In this document: positions 16,609-25,427 of the stretch, piece by piece
Layout: each line of letters starts with the position of its first letter
How positions within the stretch are numbered: the first letter of the stretch is position 1
From: Streptomyces sp. KMM 9044
Lineage (GTDB): Bacteria; Actinomycetota; Actinomycetes; Streptomycetales; Streptomycetaceae
Length of the DNA: 64,000 bases
Direction: 5' to 3'
Assembly (NCBI RefSeq): GCF_024701375.2
Contig: NZ_CP113910.1
Span: 3,782,001-3,846,000, forward strand
Made by a program: the position numbers and the translations under genes
The notes under the pieces: model-generated
The model's database searches: none
The model's input: the letters and a program-made list of their open reading frames with translations, nothing else
Told to the model about the DNA's origin: nothing

Positions 16609-17118
16609 CTACTTCCGCAGCTCGATGACGGTCTTGCCGATGCGGATCGGGGAACCCGGTCCGATCGGTGTGGGGGTCGTCAGCCTGGACCGGTCCAGAT
16701 AGGTGCCGTTCGTGGAACCCAGGTCCTCGACGATCCACTGGCCGTCGCGGTCCGGGTAGATCCGGGCATGGCGGCTGGAGGCGTAGTCGTCGTCCAGCAC
16801 GATCGTGCTGTCGTGTGCCCGGCCCAGCGTGATGGTCTGGCCCTGGAGCGCGACGGTGGTGCCCGTGAGGGTGCCCTCGGTCACGACCAGCTTGGTGGGG
16901 GCGTTGCGGCCGCGGCGGCCGCCCCCGGACTGCTGGCGCTGCGGCGGTGGTGCCTGCCGTGCGCTCTGTTGCGGCCGGGCGGCCTCCCGGCGTGCCCCGC
17001 GCTGGGTGACCCGCGTGCCGAACAGGTCACTACGGATGACCTGCACGGCCACGATCACGAACAGCCACAGAACGGCCAGGAAACCCAGCCGCATGACCGT
17101 GAGGGTCAGCTCTGACAT
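16609..17118 (-). CDS. fhaB: FHA-domain membrane protein FhaB
   Basis: This 169-residue protein has an N-terminal transmembrane helix at about residues 8-27 (VMRLGFLAVLWLFVIVAVQV). A basic Gln/Arg-rich linker precedes a C-terminal forkhead-associated domain (about 75-165) that binds phosphothreonine. Phosphopeptide-binding motifs are present: LGRAHDSTIVL, SSRHARI and DLGSTNGTYL. It lies directly between fhaA (10-bp gap) and pstP. In mycobacteria the homologue (FipA/FhaB) is a PknB substrate linking kinase signalling to division. Confidence 0.95.
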   Translation of the reverse strand: MSELTLTVMRLGFLAVLWLFVIVAVQVIRSDLFGTRVTQRGARREAARPQQSARQAPPPQRQQSGGGRRGRNAPTKLVVTEGTLTGTTVALQGQTITLGRAHDSTIVLDDDYASSRHARIYPDRDGQWIVEDLGSTNGTYLDRSRLTTPTPIGPGSPIRIGKTVIELRK

Positions 17119-17128
17119 TGCCCCCGCT

Positions 17129-17980
17129 TCACCCTTCGGCTTGCCGGTAAATGATGGTGGTGCTGCCCACGACGATCCGCGAGCCGTCGCGGAGCGTAGC
17201 GCGGGTGGTGTGCTGTCCGTCCACCACGATGCCGTTGGTGGATCCGAGATCCTGGATCGTCGAGGGCGTTCCGGTCCGGATCTCGCAGTGCCTGCGGGAG
17301 ACGCCGGGGTCGTCGATCCGCACGTCGGCCTCGGTGCTGCGGCCCAGTACGAGTGTCGCGTTGGAGATCTGGTGGCGGTTGCCGTTGATCTCGATCCAGT
17401 GCCGGGTGCGTCCGGCTGACGCGGGTGCGGCGGGGGGTCGCTGGCCGCCCGCGGGCTGTTGTGGGTAGCCGTAACCGCCGGGCGGCGGCGCGGCCGGCAT
17501 GGGCGGGGAGCCGGCCGCGGGGCCGGCGGGCGGATAACCGTAGCCGCCGGGTCCGCCGGGGGGCGGGCCGCCCGTGCCGGGTCCGCCGGGGCCCGCCTGG
17601 CTGCTGGAGGAGGCGAGCGTACGGCTGCGCACCCGGTACAGACCGGTGTCGAGGTCGTCCGCCTTCTCCAGGTGCACCTTGATGGGGCCCATAAAGGTGT
17701 AGCGCTGCTGCTTGGCGTAGTCGCGCACCATGTCGGCGAGTTCGTCTCCGAGCTGCCCGGAGTACGGGCTGAGCCGCTCGAAGTCGGGGGTGCTCAGCTC
17801 GACGATGAAGTCGTTGGGGACGACGGTGCGGTCGCGGTTCCAGATGGTCGCGTTGTTGTCGCACTCCCGCTGGAGAGCTCCCGCGATCTCCACGGGCTGC
17901 ACCTCGGACTTGAACACCTTGGCAAAGGTGCCGTTGACCAGGCCTTCGAGTCGCTGCTCGAACTTCTTCAGGACTCCCAT
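17129..17980 (-). CDS. fhaA: DUF3662 and FHA domain protein FhaA
   Basis: This 283-residue cytoplasmic adaptor starts MGVLKKFEQRLEGLVNGTF. The N-terminal DUF3662 domain spans about residues 1-125. A Gly/Pro/Tyr-rich flexible linker (about 125-190) connects to a C-terminal FHA domain with LGRSTEADVRIDDPGVSRRH and LGSTNGIVVDG. In mycobacteria FhaA binds the phosphorylated MviN pseudokinase domain and restrains peptidoglycan synthesis. It is the first gene of the minus-strand operon, so the promoter should lie in 17981-18300. Confidence 0.95.
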   Translation of the reverse strand: MGVLKKFEQRLEGLVNGTFAKVFKSEVQPVEIAGALQRECDNNATIWNRDRTVVPNDFIVELSTPDFERLSPYSGQLGDELADMVRDYAKQQRYTFMGPIKVHLEKADDLDTGLYRVRSRTLASSSSQAGPGGPGTGGPPPGGPGGYGYPPAGPAAGSPPMPAAPPPGGYGYPQQPAGGQRPPAAPASAGRTRHWIEINGNRHQISNATLVLGRSTEADVRIDDPGVSRRHCEIRTGTPSTIQDLGSTNGIVVDGQHTTRATLRDGSRIVVGSTTIIYRQAEG

Positions 17981-18625
17981 GGGGCACCTCCTCCGTCGTT
18001 GCCGTCCTGTGTACTGCCCTGTCTTCCACTGCTACTTCTACTGCGTCTACTGCCCGGTGCGCTGCCGCGTGCACCGCATAACTGGTACTGCTTACTGATC
18101 GTATCCACGCCCTGGTCGATCGGCTGGTTCCCCCTGCCCGCCCGGCCGACGGGTGTCGACGCCCGGCGGGTTCCTCGGGGCTCTCCTCCGAACTCCTTCG
18201 GCCGTGCTTGTGCGAGTCCCCGCCATGGATCGTAGAGGGGGCCGCGGACCAGTGTCCCGCACCCGGCTGCGCACTCCGCCCGGCACCTGGGGAGACGGGG
18301 GGTACCGGTACGAGGTTGATACGTGAAGCGGTTCTCGCCGGTTCCCGATCGGTTCTCGGGGTTGAGTGGGAGCGATAAGGGGCGGGGCGGTGGGACGGCG
18401 CGGGGGTGGTCGGGGGTGGTCGGAGGGTGCTTCGAGGGCAGCCGGTGTGCGGCTTGAAGGCTGCTCACCGGCCGCTCGTGGGCTGCTCACGGGCAGCGGT
18501 GCTGCTCAGCGCGGGCGGGGCCGGGGCGGGGGAAAGGGATGTGAACCCACCCCGACCAGCGTGCTAATGTTCAGGAGTCGGAGGGCGTCGGACCCCACGG
18601 GGAAGAGCCTGACGACACACCCAAT
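17981..18625. other. Intergenic region upstream of the fhaA operon
   Basis: These 645 bp separate fhaA from tRNA-Leu. No frame gives protein-like sequence. The part next to fhaA is comparatively T-rich, with a CTAC-type direct repeat at about 18022-18055, and is the likely promoter of the growth and division operon. The part next to the tRNA is G-rich. I see no further gene. Confidence 0.5.
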
Positions 18626-18709
18626 GCGCGGGTGGCGGAATAGGCAGACGCGCTGGATTCAGGTTCCAGTGCCCGCAAGGGCGTGGGGGTTCAACTCCCC
18701 CCTCGCGCA
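18626..18709 (+). tRNA. tRNA-Leu (anticodon CAG)
   Basis: This 84-nt class II tRNA begins GCGCGGG and ends CTCGCGC plus discriminator A. The anticodon arm CTGGA-TTCAGGT-TCCAG gives anticodon CAG. A long variable arm (TGCCCGCAAGGGCG) and T arm GGGGG-TTCAACT-CCCCC follow. CCA is not encoded. Confidence 0.97.
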
Positions 18710-18718
18710 CACCGTCGA

Positions 18719-18750
18719 ACGGGCGGCATCCCTCTCGGATGCCGCCCGTT
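18719..18750 (+). terminator. Terminator after tRNA-Leu
   Basis: ACGGGCGGCATCC pairs perfectly with GGATGCCGCCCGT across a short loop and is followed by a brief T-run, ten bases after the tRNA end. Confidence 0.8.
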
Positions 18751-19404
18751 TCGCATGCCCGGACCAGGTGCGGCGGGATGAGGGCGGGGTGGGGACGGAC
18801 TCGGACCGTGTGAGGAACATCTCATGATCCTTCTGAGTGCGCGGTAACCAGGTGTGCGAGTGCCGCCACGTTCCGCAGTCGTGGCGAGGGTTGTGGGGTG
18901 GTCGGGGTTCGAGGGTGCGACCGAGTGGCCTCGTGGCTCACGGGGCGGTGTCGAATGCCTGTCGAACGTCTGTCGCGAGAGCCAAACCGACGGGTCGGTT
19001 TGGCCTCGGGGTGCGGGCTCAGGGGCGGGTGGGCGTGGCGGCCGCGGTGGCGGTCGGTCAGGGGGCGGTGGTGAACGACCGGTACCAGGGGGCTGCGTGC
19101 GGGAACGCGCGGAGGAAGGGCTCACCCGGGGAGCAGCCCAGGGCGTCCCAGAGGGTGTCGTCCTTGAACCAGTGGTCGACGGTGAGCATGCCGAGGTGAT
19201 GCAGTGAGGAACCCTCCGGACAGAAGGTCTGGATCCGGTCGACTTCGCCCTAAGGTACGGGCGAGCCGGTCCTTTCAAGGGTGATCCACATTGTTGGGGG
19301 TCGAACCCACGGCCCGCGCGCGTTCGAACGCGGTGCGGTGCGGCGGTAGGGCGACCGAGTTGCTCCCGCCTGGCTACTTCACGGCGATCCACGAGCCCCA
19401 CGGG
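18751..19404. other. Gene-poor region downstream of tRNA-Leu
   Basis: No complete gene is seen. One short minus-strand reading at 19058-19249 looks protein-like but has no start codon (listed separately). The rest is GC-rich with no convincing coding sequence or repeats. Confidence 0.5.
19058..19249 (-). pseudogene. Possible protein-coding remnant
   Basis: Between a TAG (19250-19252) and the TGA at 19058-19060, a 63-codon frame includes LHHLGMLTVDHWFKDDTLW and ends PHAAPWYRSFTTAP. Composition and aromatic content look like real protein, unlike the shadow frames around it. It lacks a plausible upstream start, so it may be the 3' end of a truncated gene. I do not recognise the family. Confidence 0.25.
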
Positions 19405-19457
19405 ACCTACAGAGGCCTACAGAGATCCACAGAGGCCTACAGAGATCCACAGAGATC
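19404..19457 (+). repeat. Decamer-phased tandem repeat upstream of the TetR pseudogene
   Basis: A 20-bp unit AGAGGCCTACAGAGATCCAC occurs twice in tandem (19411-19430, 19431-19450), flanked by half units, giving a run with 10-bp periodicity (AGAGNYCYAC). It ends at the AGGAGG ribosome binding site. Helical phasing suggests a protein-binding or replication-slippage repeat. Confidence 0.7.
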
Positions 19458-19469
19458 AGGAGGCGTCCG

Positions 19470-20113
19470 ATGGCGCGACAGGAGCGTGCGATCCGCACCC
19501 GGCGGACCATTGTGGACGCGGCGGCGGCCGTCTTCGACGAACGTGGTTACACCTCGGCGACCGTCGGCGAGGTCCTGGACCGGGCCGGGGTGACCAAGGG
19601 TGCGCCGTACTTCCACTTCGGCTCCAAGGAGGAGCCGGCGGTCGCTCTGCCGCCCCGGTCCAGCAAGCTCCAGGAGCTCGTCGACTCCGGTCTGGTGCTG
19701 GCCCTGCGGCTGTGTACGGACCCGCTGGTGCGCGCCAGTGTCGGACTGGCCCTGGAACGGGGGGCGTTGGGACCAGACCGGACTCCGGCGTTCCGGATGT
19801 GGATCGACCAGGTCGCCCGGAGCCTGGCCGGGGCAAAGGCGGGGGCGAGCTGCTGCCGCACGTCGAGGTGACGGAGACGGCGGAACTGCTGGTCGCGAGC
19901 TTCTCGGGAGTGCAGCCCCGCTCACAGCTGCGCTGTCAGCGGCAGGACCTGGAGCACCGGGTCGTGGTGCTGTTCCAGCACATGCTGCCGGGCGTCGCGG
20001 TGCCGGCGGTGCTGGCCCGGTTGGACATCTCGGCGGACCGCGGCCGGCGGGTCCTCGCGGAAGGGAGACTGGAACCGGCCACGGGAAGTGTGGCCGAGGA
20101 GGGAGCGGGATAG
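19470..20113 (+). pseudogene. TetR-family regulator, gamma-butyrolactone-receptor-like, frameshifted
   Basis: ATG 19470 (AGGAGG upstream) opens MARQERAIRTRRTIVDAAAA and a typical HTH, VGEVLDRAGVTKGAPYFHF. It continues to about residue 126, then runs to a stop at 19871. The next frame continues the family C-terminus: GELLPHVEVTETAELLVASF, LEHRVVVLFQHMLPGVAVPA and LDISADRGRRVLAE, to 20113. Removing one G from the GGGGG run at 19841-19845 restores a single frame. A short deletion after FGSKEE is also likely compared with ArpA/ScbR-type receptors. If the shift is real, the DNA-binding half is still made without the ligand-binding half. Confidence 0.75.
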
Positions 20114-20172
20114 CGGGCGGGACAGGCGGGCGCCGCCCAGGTGGTGGCAGGGGGTGCGCGTGGGTGACGATG

Positions 20173-20199
20173 TTGTCCACAGCCCCGGAGCTGTCCACA
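20173..20199 (+). promoter_or_regulatory. Pair of DnaA boxes upstream of the DUF2252 gene
   Basis: TTGTCCACA is exact at 20173-20181. CTGTCCACA (one mismatch) follows at 20191-20199 on the same strand. They lie in the 258-bp gap before the DUF2252 gene. Confidence 0.5.
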
Positions 20200-20371
20200 G
20201 GGCCTGATGTGTTTCGGCCACCAGGTTGTACGGTCGGCACGGTTGATGTCGTGGCCTGCGCCGGTGTCCGTGTCGGCTTCGAGGCGGGCCGACGGCCGGA
20301 TCGTCGTTCGCGTGCGGCCGGCCGACGTGTGGGTACGGGCGTACCTGTGGGCGTACGGGGAGGCGGTTGTG

Positions 20372-21835
20372 ATGACCGAGGTGGATGCCGGCGGGGCCGG
20401 GGCGGGCCGGGCGGCGGAGCGGGCGGAGCCGGAGCCAGCTGCCGGGGAGGCGCGGCGGCTGCCGCGCGTACCGGGTTTCGCGGCGTGGCCGCCCGAGGGC
20501 TCGGCCAAGGAGGACGGCAAGGCCCTGCGCCGGCTGGTGCCGCGCAGTGCGCATTCCGCTCTCGGCCTGGACCCCTCGCGCCCGGACGCGGTCAGCGCGG
20601 TCGAGGAATCCAGTCGTGGCCGGCTGCCCGAGCTGACGCCGATACGGGTGGGCCGGATGGCGGCGACACCGTTCGCCTTCCTGCGCGGATCGGCGGGCCT
20701 GATGGGCCACGACCTGGCCCGCACCCCCATGACGCGGATCCGCACGCAGCTCTGCGGCGATGCGCACGCGGCGAACTTCGGTCTGTACGGCGACGCGCGC
20801 GGCGGGCTGGTCATCGATCTGAACGACTTCGACGAGACGGTGTGGGGCCCCTGGGAGTGGGACCTCAAGCGGCTCGCCACCTCGCTGGTGCTCGCGGGAC
20901 GGGAGGTCGGCGCGGACGAGGACACCTGCCGCAAGGCCGCCCGTGACACGGTGGGCGCCTACCGTCGCACGATGCGGCTGCTGGCGAAGATGCCGGTGCT
21001 GGACGCGTGGAACGCCATCGCCGACGAGGAACTGGTCTCCCACACCGACGCCCACGATCTGCTCGGCACGCTGGAGCGGGTCTACGCGAAGGCCCGCGCC
21101 AACACCAGCGGCCGCTTCGCGGCCAAGTCCACCGTGGCCGTGGAGGACGGCGGGCGCCGCTTCGTCGACGCCCCGCCGGTGCTGCGCCGTGTGCCCGACG
21201 CCGAGGCCCTCGCGGTGGCCATCTCCCTGGAGCAGTACGTCGGCACCCTCCAGCCCGACCGGCTTCCGCTGCTGGCCCGGCACGCGGTGCAGGACGTGGC
21301 GTTCCGCGTCGTCGGTACGGGCAGCGTGGGCACCCGCTCGTACGTCGTGCTGCTCCTCGACCACCGGGGCGAGCCCCTCGTCCTCCAGGTGAAGGAGGCC
21401 CGAGCCTCGGCGCTGGTGCCGCACCTGCTGACAGCCGGCTTCGACGTCCCCGACGCCGACCACGAGGGCCGGCGCGTGGTCCTGGGCCAGAAGCGGGTGC
21501 AGGTGGTCAGCGACAACCTGCTGGGCTGGACGACCGTCGACGGGCGGCCCTTCCAGGTACGGCAGTTCCGCAACCGCAAGGGCAGCGTCGACCCGGTGGC
21601 CCTCTCCGCCGACGAGGTCGACGACTACGCCCGGATGACCGGCGCCCTCCTGGCCCGCGCCCACTCCCACAGTGCCGACCCCCGTCTGATCTCGGGCTAC
21701 TGCGGCAAGAACGACGAACTCGACGAGGCCATGGGCGACTTCGCCTTCCGCTACGCCGACCGCACGGAGGCGGACCACGCGGACCTGGTGGCAGCGGTCC
21801 GGTCGGGCCGGATCGCTGCCGAGACGGGGGTCTGA
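20372..21835 (+). CDS. DUF2252 family protein
   Basis: This 487-residue cytoplasmic protein resembles the aminoglycoside-phosphotransferase/kinase-like fold. Family marks are ELTPIRVGRMAATPFAFLRG, LCGDAHAANFGLYGDARGG, IDLNDFDETVWGPWEWDLKR and, near the end, HSHSADPRLISGYCGKND. The HGDAH-type and NDFDE motifs suggest nucleotide and metal binding, but no reaction is established for the family. The ATG at 20372 (MTEVDAGGAG) follows GGAGG. A longer open frame upstream does not look like protein. It stands alone. Confidence 0.88.
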   Translation: MTEVDAGGAGAGRAAERAEPEPAAGEARRLPRVPGFAAWPPEGSAKEDGKALRRLVPRSAHSALGLDPSRPDAVSAVEESSRGRLPELTPIRVGRMAATPFAFLRGSAGLMGHDLARTPMTRIRTQLCGDAHAANFGLYGDARGGLVIDLNDFDETVWGPWEWDLKRLATSLVLAGREVGADEDTCRKAARDTVGAYRRTMRLLAKMPVLDAWNAIADEELVSHTDAHDLLGTLERVYAKARANTSGRFAAKSTVAVEDGGRRFVDAPPVLRRVPDAEALAVAISLEQYVGTLQPDRLPLLARHAVQDVAFRVVGTGSVGTRSYVVLLLDHRGEPLVLQVKEARASALVPHLLTAGFDVPDADHEGRRVVLGQKRVQVVSDNLLGWTTVDGRPFQVRQFRNRKGSVDPVALSADEVDDYARMTGALLARAHSHSADPRLISGYCGKNDELDEAMGDFAFRYADRTEADHADLVAAVRSGRIAAETGV

Positions 21836-21837
21836 AC

Positions 21838-21869
21838 ACCGTCTCACCGTCTCACCGTCTCACCGTCTC
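21838..21869. repeat. 8-bp tandem repeat, four copies
   Basis: ACCGTCTC is repeated four times in tandem in the short gap after the DUF2252 stop. It may be a slippage product. Confidence 0.85.
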
Positions 21870-21882
21870 CGGCGGCTTCCCG

Positions 21883-22370
21883 GTGGCTGATCTGTCGCGG
21901 GACGACGTCTCGTGCTTCTTCGACCCGGACCCGGTGGGGGCGCTGCCGGACCTGTGTGTTCCCGATGCCTCGGCGCAGGCCTGGCAGGCGGTTCTCGATC
22001 TCGTCGTCGCGCGTGGCGGGGACCGCGGGTACGCCGAAGGCGGGACGGTGCTGCCGGTTTTGCGGGCGGAGGCTGCGCTGTCCCGTCCGGCCGACGCGGA
22101 GTGCCCGGGCCTGCGGGCGTGGCCGACTGCCGATGCGCCGGCGATCTTCCGTTTCTGGCCGGTGGACGCGATCGGCTTCGACGTGGATCTGCGGGAGCTT
22201 CGGGGGCAGGAGCGACTCGATGGGTTCCGCGGGTCCCGCGGGTGCTCGGGTGGCTGCTGGGCAAGCCGGTGGGCATGCAGGGCGGGGGCGGTGGCGGCGG
22301 CGGCCCGGTGCCGGGGCACGGCGTCGGGGCCGATCGGGTCGGGGTGTGGGTGGAACCGGTGGGGCCATGA
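21883..22370 (+). pseudogene. Small Streptomyces hypothetical protein, frameshifted
   Basis: GTG 21883 opens VADLSRDDVSCFFDPDPVGA and runs in frame through AQAWQAVLDLVV, FRFWPVDAIGFDVDLRELR and RLDGFRG. After about 22225 the natural continuation RVLGWLLGKPVGMQG and GADRVGVWVEPVGP is found in another frame, ending at 22370. A glycine-coding repeat (GGGGGGGG) is inserted in this second part. Together they resemble a short cytoplasmic family that occurs in several copies in Streptomyces and has no known function to me. It is probably inactive. Confidence 0.6.
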
Positions 22371-22471
22371 CCCCGGTCGGCCGGGACGGAGACGGCTGTC
22401 GGGAGGCGGGGTGGAGACAGGGGACAGAGGGCCGGAGGCCGGGGGCCGCGGTCGTGGCCTACGCTGTCCGG

Positions 22472-23329
22472 GTGACGACCTCGGAGGGTGAGCAGGGCAG
22501 CGGCGGCACCGGCGCGGAGCAGGTGGCGGCCGACGGTGGTGCGCAGCAGCGGCCCGAGGCGCGGCTGGAGCAGGCCGTGCGGGCCGCGGAGCGGGCGCTG
22601 ATCGAGTTCGAGATCGCGGTGGACACCTTCCGCATCGAGGTCGAGAACTTCTCCCGGTTGCACGAGCAGCGGCTCGGCCCCGTGTACGCCCGTCTCGAGG
22701 AGCTGGACACCCGCATCCTGGAGGCCAAGGCCACCCGCAGCGGTGACTCCGAGGACCGCCTGCTGGCCGACGACGCGCGCTCCCGGCTGCAGCCGATTCC
22801 CGGTGTGGAGGAACTGCTGGGCGGCTGGATGGACGGCAACGGTCTCTTCCCCGAGGCCGCGGCCATGCTCACCGACCAGCCCGTCCGGCCACCGGAGCGG
22901 GTGCGGCCCAGCGAGGAGGCGCGCAGGCTCTACCGAGACCTCGCCCGCAGGGCTCACCCGGATCTGGCGCAGGAAGAGGCGGAACGCCAGCGCCGTGAGG
23001 AGTTCATCACCCGCGTCAACGCCGCCTACGCCCGCGGCAGCGAGGCCGAGCTGCGGGAGCTCACCGCCGAATGGGCGGCGGGCCCCAAGCTGAAGGAGCA
23101 GGCCCCGAGCGCCGGCGAAGAGCTCTACGCCCGGCTCGAATGGCTTGCCCGGCGCAAGGAACTGCTCACCCTGGTCGCGAAGGAGCTCGAGGAGGGTGCC
23201 ATCGGATCGATGCTCCGGCTGGCCCCCGACGACCCGGACCGCCTCCTGGAGGAGATCGCCGAACAACTGCGGGCCCAGGTGGCCGAGCGCGAAGCGGAAC
23301 TGGCGGCCCTGGAGGCGCTCGAGGGCTGA
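22472..23329 (+). CDS. J-domain-containing coiled-coil protein
   Basis: This 285-residue cytoplasmic protein starts GTG 22472. Residues 1-30 are low complexity. A helical coiled-coil segment at about 30-85 follows (EQAVRAAERALIEFEIAVDT). A J-domain-like stretch at about 145-195 contains the HPD motif in LARRAHPDLAQEEAERQ. The C-terminal 90 residues are again coiled coil (RKELLTLVAKELEEGAIGSM). J-domain proteins stimulate Hsp70 ATPase; no dnaK is nearby, so the partner and substrate are unknown. The rhodanese gene follows after 56 bp and may be co-transcribed. Confidence 0.8.
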   Translation: MTTSEGEQGSGGTGAEQVAADGGAQQRPEARLEQAVRAAERALIEFEIAVDTFRIEVENFSRLHEQRLGPVYARLEELDTRILEAKATRSGDSEDRLLADDARSRLQPIPGVEELLGGWMDGNGLFPEAAAMLTDQPVRPPERVRPSEEARRLYRDLARRAHPDLAQEEAERQRREEFITRVNAAYARGSEAELRELTAEWAAGPKLKEQAPSAGEELYARLEWLARRKELLTLVAKELEEGAIGSMLRLAPDDPDRLLEEIAEQLRAQVAEREAELAALEALEG

Positions 23330-23385
23330 GCTGCCGGTCCCGTGGGCGTGGGCCCCGGCCCGGGGCTTCCGGTAGCGTCGGGGGC

Positions 23386-23733
23386 ATGAGTTTTGCGACT
23401 GGGGTGCCCACGGTCCGGGTCTGTGACCTCAAGGACGACGACTTCCTGCTGGACGTCCGCGAGAGCGACGAGTGGGCGTCCGGTCGTGCCGAAGGGGCGC
23501 TGCACATCCCGATCAGCGAATTCGTCGCCCGTTACGGCGAGCTGACCGAGGCGGCCCCGCAGGACGGCCGGGTGCACGTGATCTGCCGTTCCGGCGGGCG
23601 TTCGGCTCAGGTCACGATGTATCTGGTCCAGCAGGGCATCGACGCCGTGAACGTGGACGGCGGCATGCAGGTGTGGGAATCCGAAGGACGCCCCGTCGTC
23701 ACCGACGACGGACAGCCCGGACACGTCCTGTAG
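23386..23733 (+). CDS. Single-domain rhodanese-like sulfurtransferase
   Basis: This 115-residue protein is a lone rhodanese domain. It has LLDVRESDEWASGRAEGALHI near the start and the active-site loop CRSGGRS with the persulfide-carrying cysteine (about residue 66). VNVDGGMQVWESEGRPV lies near the end. Such proteins move sulfane sulfur from thiosulfate or persulfides to acceptors such as cyanide or thiols. Length and the six-residue active loop are typical. It may be transcribed with the J-domain gene. Confidence 0.9.
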   Translation: MSFATGVPTVRVCDLKDDDFLLDVRESDEWASGRAEGALHIPISEFVARYGELTEAAPQDGRVHVICRSGGRSAQVTMYLVQQGIDAVNVDGGMQVWESEGRPVVTDDGQPGHVL

Positions 23734-24368
23734 TACAGGGAGGGGCAGGCGGCCGTCGCGGGCCGCGCATCGGGCCTCGTGGAGGTGACGGTCGCCGCCA
23801 CGGCCACCACCGCCGCTTCATCGGTTTCAGCCCGGCGGACGTGACGCAGGCAGGTCTCCCAGGGTCTCCTCGTGTGCCGGCGCCGGTCGTGTCCCACGGC
23901 GTGGGGCAGGGGATCAAGCGCTCGCGTTCCGGTACGAGGCCCGTGGCGGCCTTCGTGAAGGCGGCAGCCCGAGAAGTGTCGCGTCGGGGCGGGTTGAACA
24001 CCCGAACCGGCGGGACCGCCGTCCCCGGCCTGTGGATTCCGAGGTCCTGATCCCCTGCCCCACCTGGCGGGACGCCATCCCGGCGCCTGGCCGGGCGGGA
24101 GCTCCGGATGCCTGACCGGGCGTGGTATCGGTGCCGTTGGGCGGTCCGCGTCGGTGCCGGATCCCCGTGCGGGCCGCACGGCCCGCCGGACCCCTTCCGC
24201 CGCGCGGATCCCGGCGACGGCGGCATCCCCGGTGCCCGGCAGGGCGGGAGCTCCACGCCCGGAGTCCCGCAGGCCCCCCTGGTGCCCCGGAGCCGATCCG
24301 ACCGAACGGCGTCGCAGGGGCCCCGGGGCGGGGCGGCGCAGTGTCTGCGGGAGGGGTGCGTGCCGCCG
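23734..24368. other. Intergenic region between rhodanese and paaE
   Basis: These 635 bp lie between two convergent genes. All frames give arginine/proline/glycine-rich, shadow-like sequence. I see no gene, strong hairpin or recognised binding site. Confidence 0.5.
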
Positions 24369-25427
24369 TCACCGGTCGAAGTCCAGCTCCACCCTTTCCG
24401 TCACCGGACGCGACTGGCAGGCCAGGACGTAACCCGCCTCGGTCTCCTCCGACTCCAGCGCGAAGTTGCGGTTCATCCGCACCTCGCCCGAGACGAGGAA
24501 GGCGCGACACGTTCCGCACACCCCGCCCTTGCAGGCGTAGGGGGCCTCGGGGCGGTTGCGCAGCACCGTCTCCAGCAGGGACTCGCCCTCCCGGACGGGC
24601 CAGGTGCCGCCGCGTCCGTCGAGCAGGGCGGTGACCGTGCTGTGGGCGGGGGCCGGCGCCGTGGGGGCGGCCGGGGAGCCGGTGTCCACGTGGAAGATCT
24701 CCTCGTGGATGCGGGAGCGCGCCACACCGAGACCGCGCAGGGCCCGCTCGGCCTCCTCGACCAGCCCGTACGGGCCGCACAGGAACCAGCCGTCCACCTG
24801 CCCCACCGGCAGCAGGGCCGGCAGCAGGGCGGCGAGCCGCTCCTGGTCGAGCCGTCCGGACGGCAGGCCCGCCTGCTGCTCCTCCCGCGAGAGCACCGGC
24901 ACCAGCTGGAACCGGTCGGGGTAGCGGTCCTTCAGGTCGGCGACCTCCTCCAGGAACATCGTCGAGGCGGCCGTCCGGTCACTGCGGATCAGACAGAACC
25001 GGGCTCCGGGCTCGCGCTCCAGAAGGGTCGAGACGATGGAGAGCACCGGGGTGATGCCGCTCCCGCCGACGATCGCCGCGTACCGGCCGGGTGCGGGCGG
25101 GAGGGTGAACCGGCCCGCCGGGGTCATCACCTCCAGCTCGTCCCCGACGCCGACCTCCTTCAGGGCGTACGGCGAGAAGGCGCCGCCCTCGACCAGACGT
25201 ACCCCCACGCGCAACGTACCGGGCCCCTCACCTTCGGGTGCCGGGGAGCAGATCGAGTAGGTGCGCCGGATGTCCTCGCCGTCGGCCCTGCGCCGCAGGG
25301 CCAGGTGCTGGCCGGGAGCGTAGCGGTACTCCTCACGCAGGTCCGGCGGGACGCTGAGGGTGAGGGCGACGGAGTCGTCGGTGAGCCGGTCGACGGCGGC
25401 CACCCGGAGCCGGTGGAAGCGCGCCAT
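24369..25427 (-). CDS. paaE: Phenylacetyl-CoA 1,2-epoxidase reductase subunit PaaE
   Basis: This 352-residue flavin and iron-sulfur reductase passes electrons from NADPH to the PaaA di-iron centre. The FAD domain carries RRTYSICS (about residue 54). The NAD(P) domain holds VGGSGITPVLSI and ends CGPYGLVEEAE. The C-terminal plant-type 2Fe-2S ferredoxin domain carries CKGGVCGTC with the last cysteine in LACQSRPV. Its ATG overlaps the paaD stop by one base (TGATG). It is the last gene of the paaABCDE operon. Confidence 0.95.
   Translation of the reverse strand: MARFHRLRVAAVDRLTDDSVALTLSVPPDLREEYRYAPGQHLALRRRADGEDIRRTYSICSPAPEGEGPGTLRVGVRLVEGGAFSPYALKEVGVGDELEVMTPAGRFTLPPAPGRYAAIVGGSGITPVLSIVSTLLEREPGARFCLIRSDRTAASTMFLEEVADLKDRYPDRFQLVPVLSREEQQAGLPSGRLDQERLAALLPALLPVGQVDGWFLCGPYGLVEEAERALRGLGVARSRIHEEIFHVDTGSPAAPTAPAPAHSTVTALLDGRGGTWPVREGESLLETVLRNRPEAPYACKGGVCGTCRAFLVSGEVRMNRNFALESEETEAGYVLACQSRPVTERVELDFDR

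Noticed and set aside
13864..17115. A 1,083-codon open frame antisense to the pstP/FHA/SEDS genes
   Set aside because: Same explanation: third-position GC bias produces long antisense frames in Streptomyces. It has no conserved motifs and the plus-strand reading overlaps five well-supported genes.
19404..19457. CRISPR-like repeat array
   Set aside because: Repeats are directly adjacent with a 10-20 bp period and there are no spacers or cas genes.
22259..22320. A glycine-rich coding repeat as a separate gene
   Set aside because: It is the C-terminal part of the frameshifted gene at 21883-22370, not a separate product.
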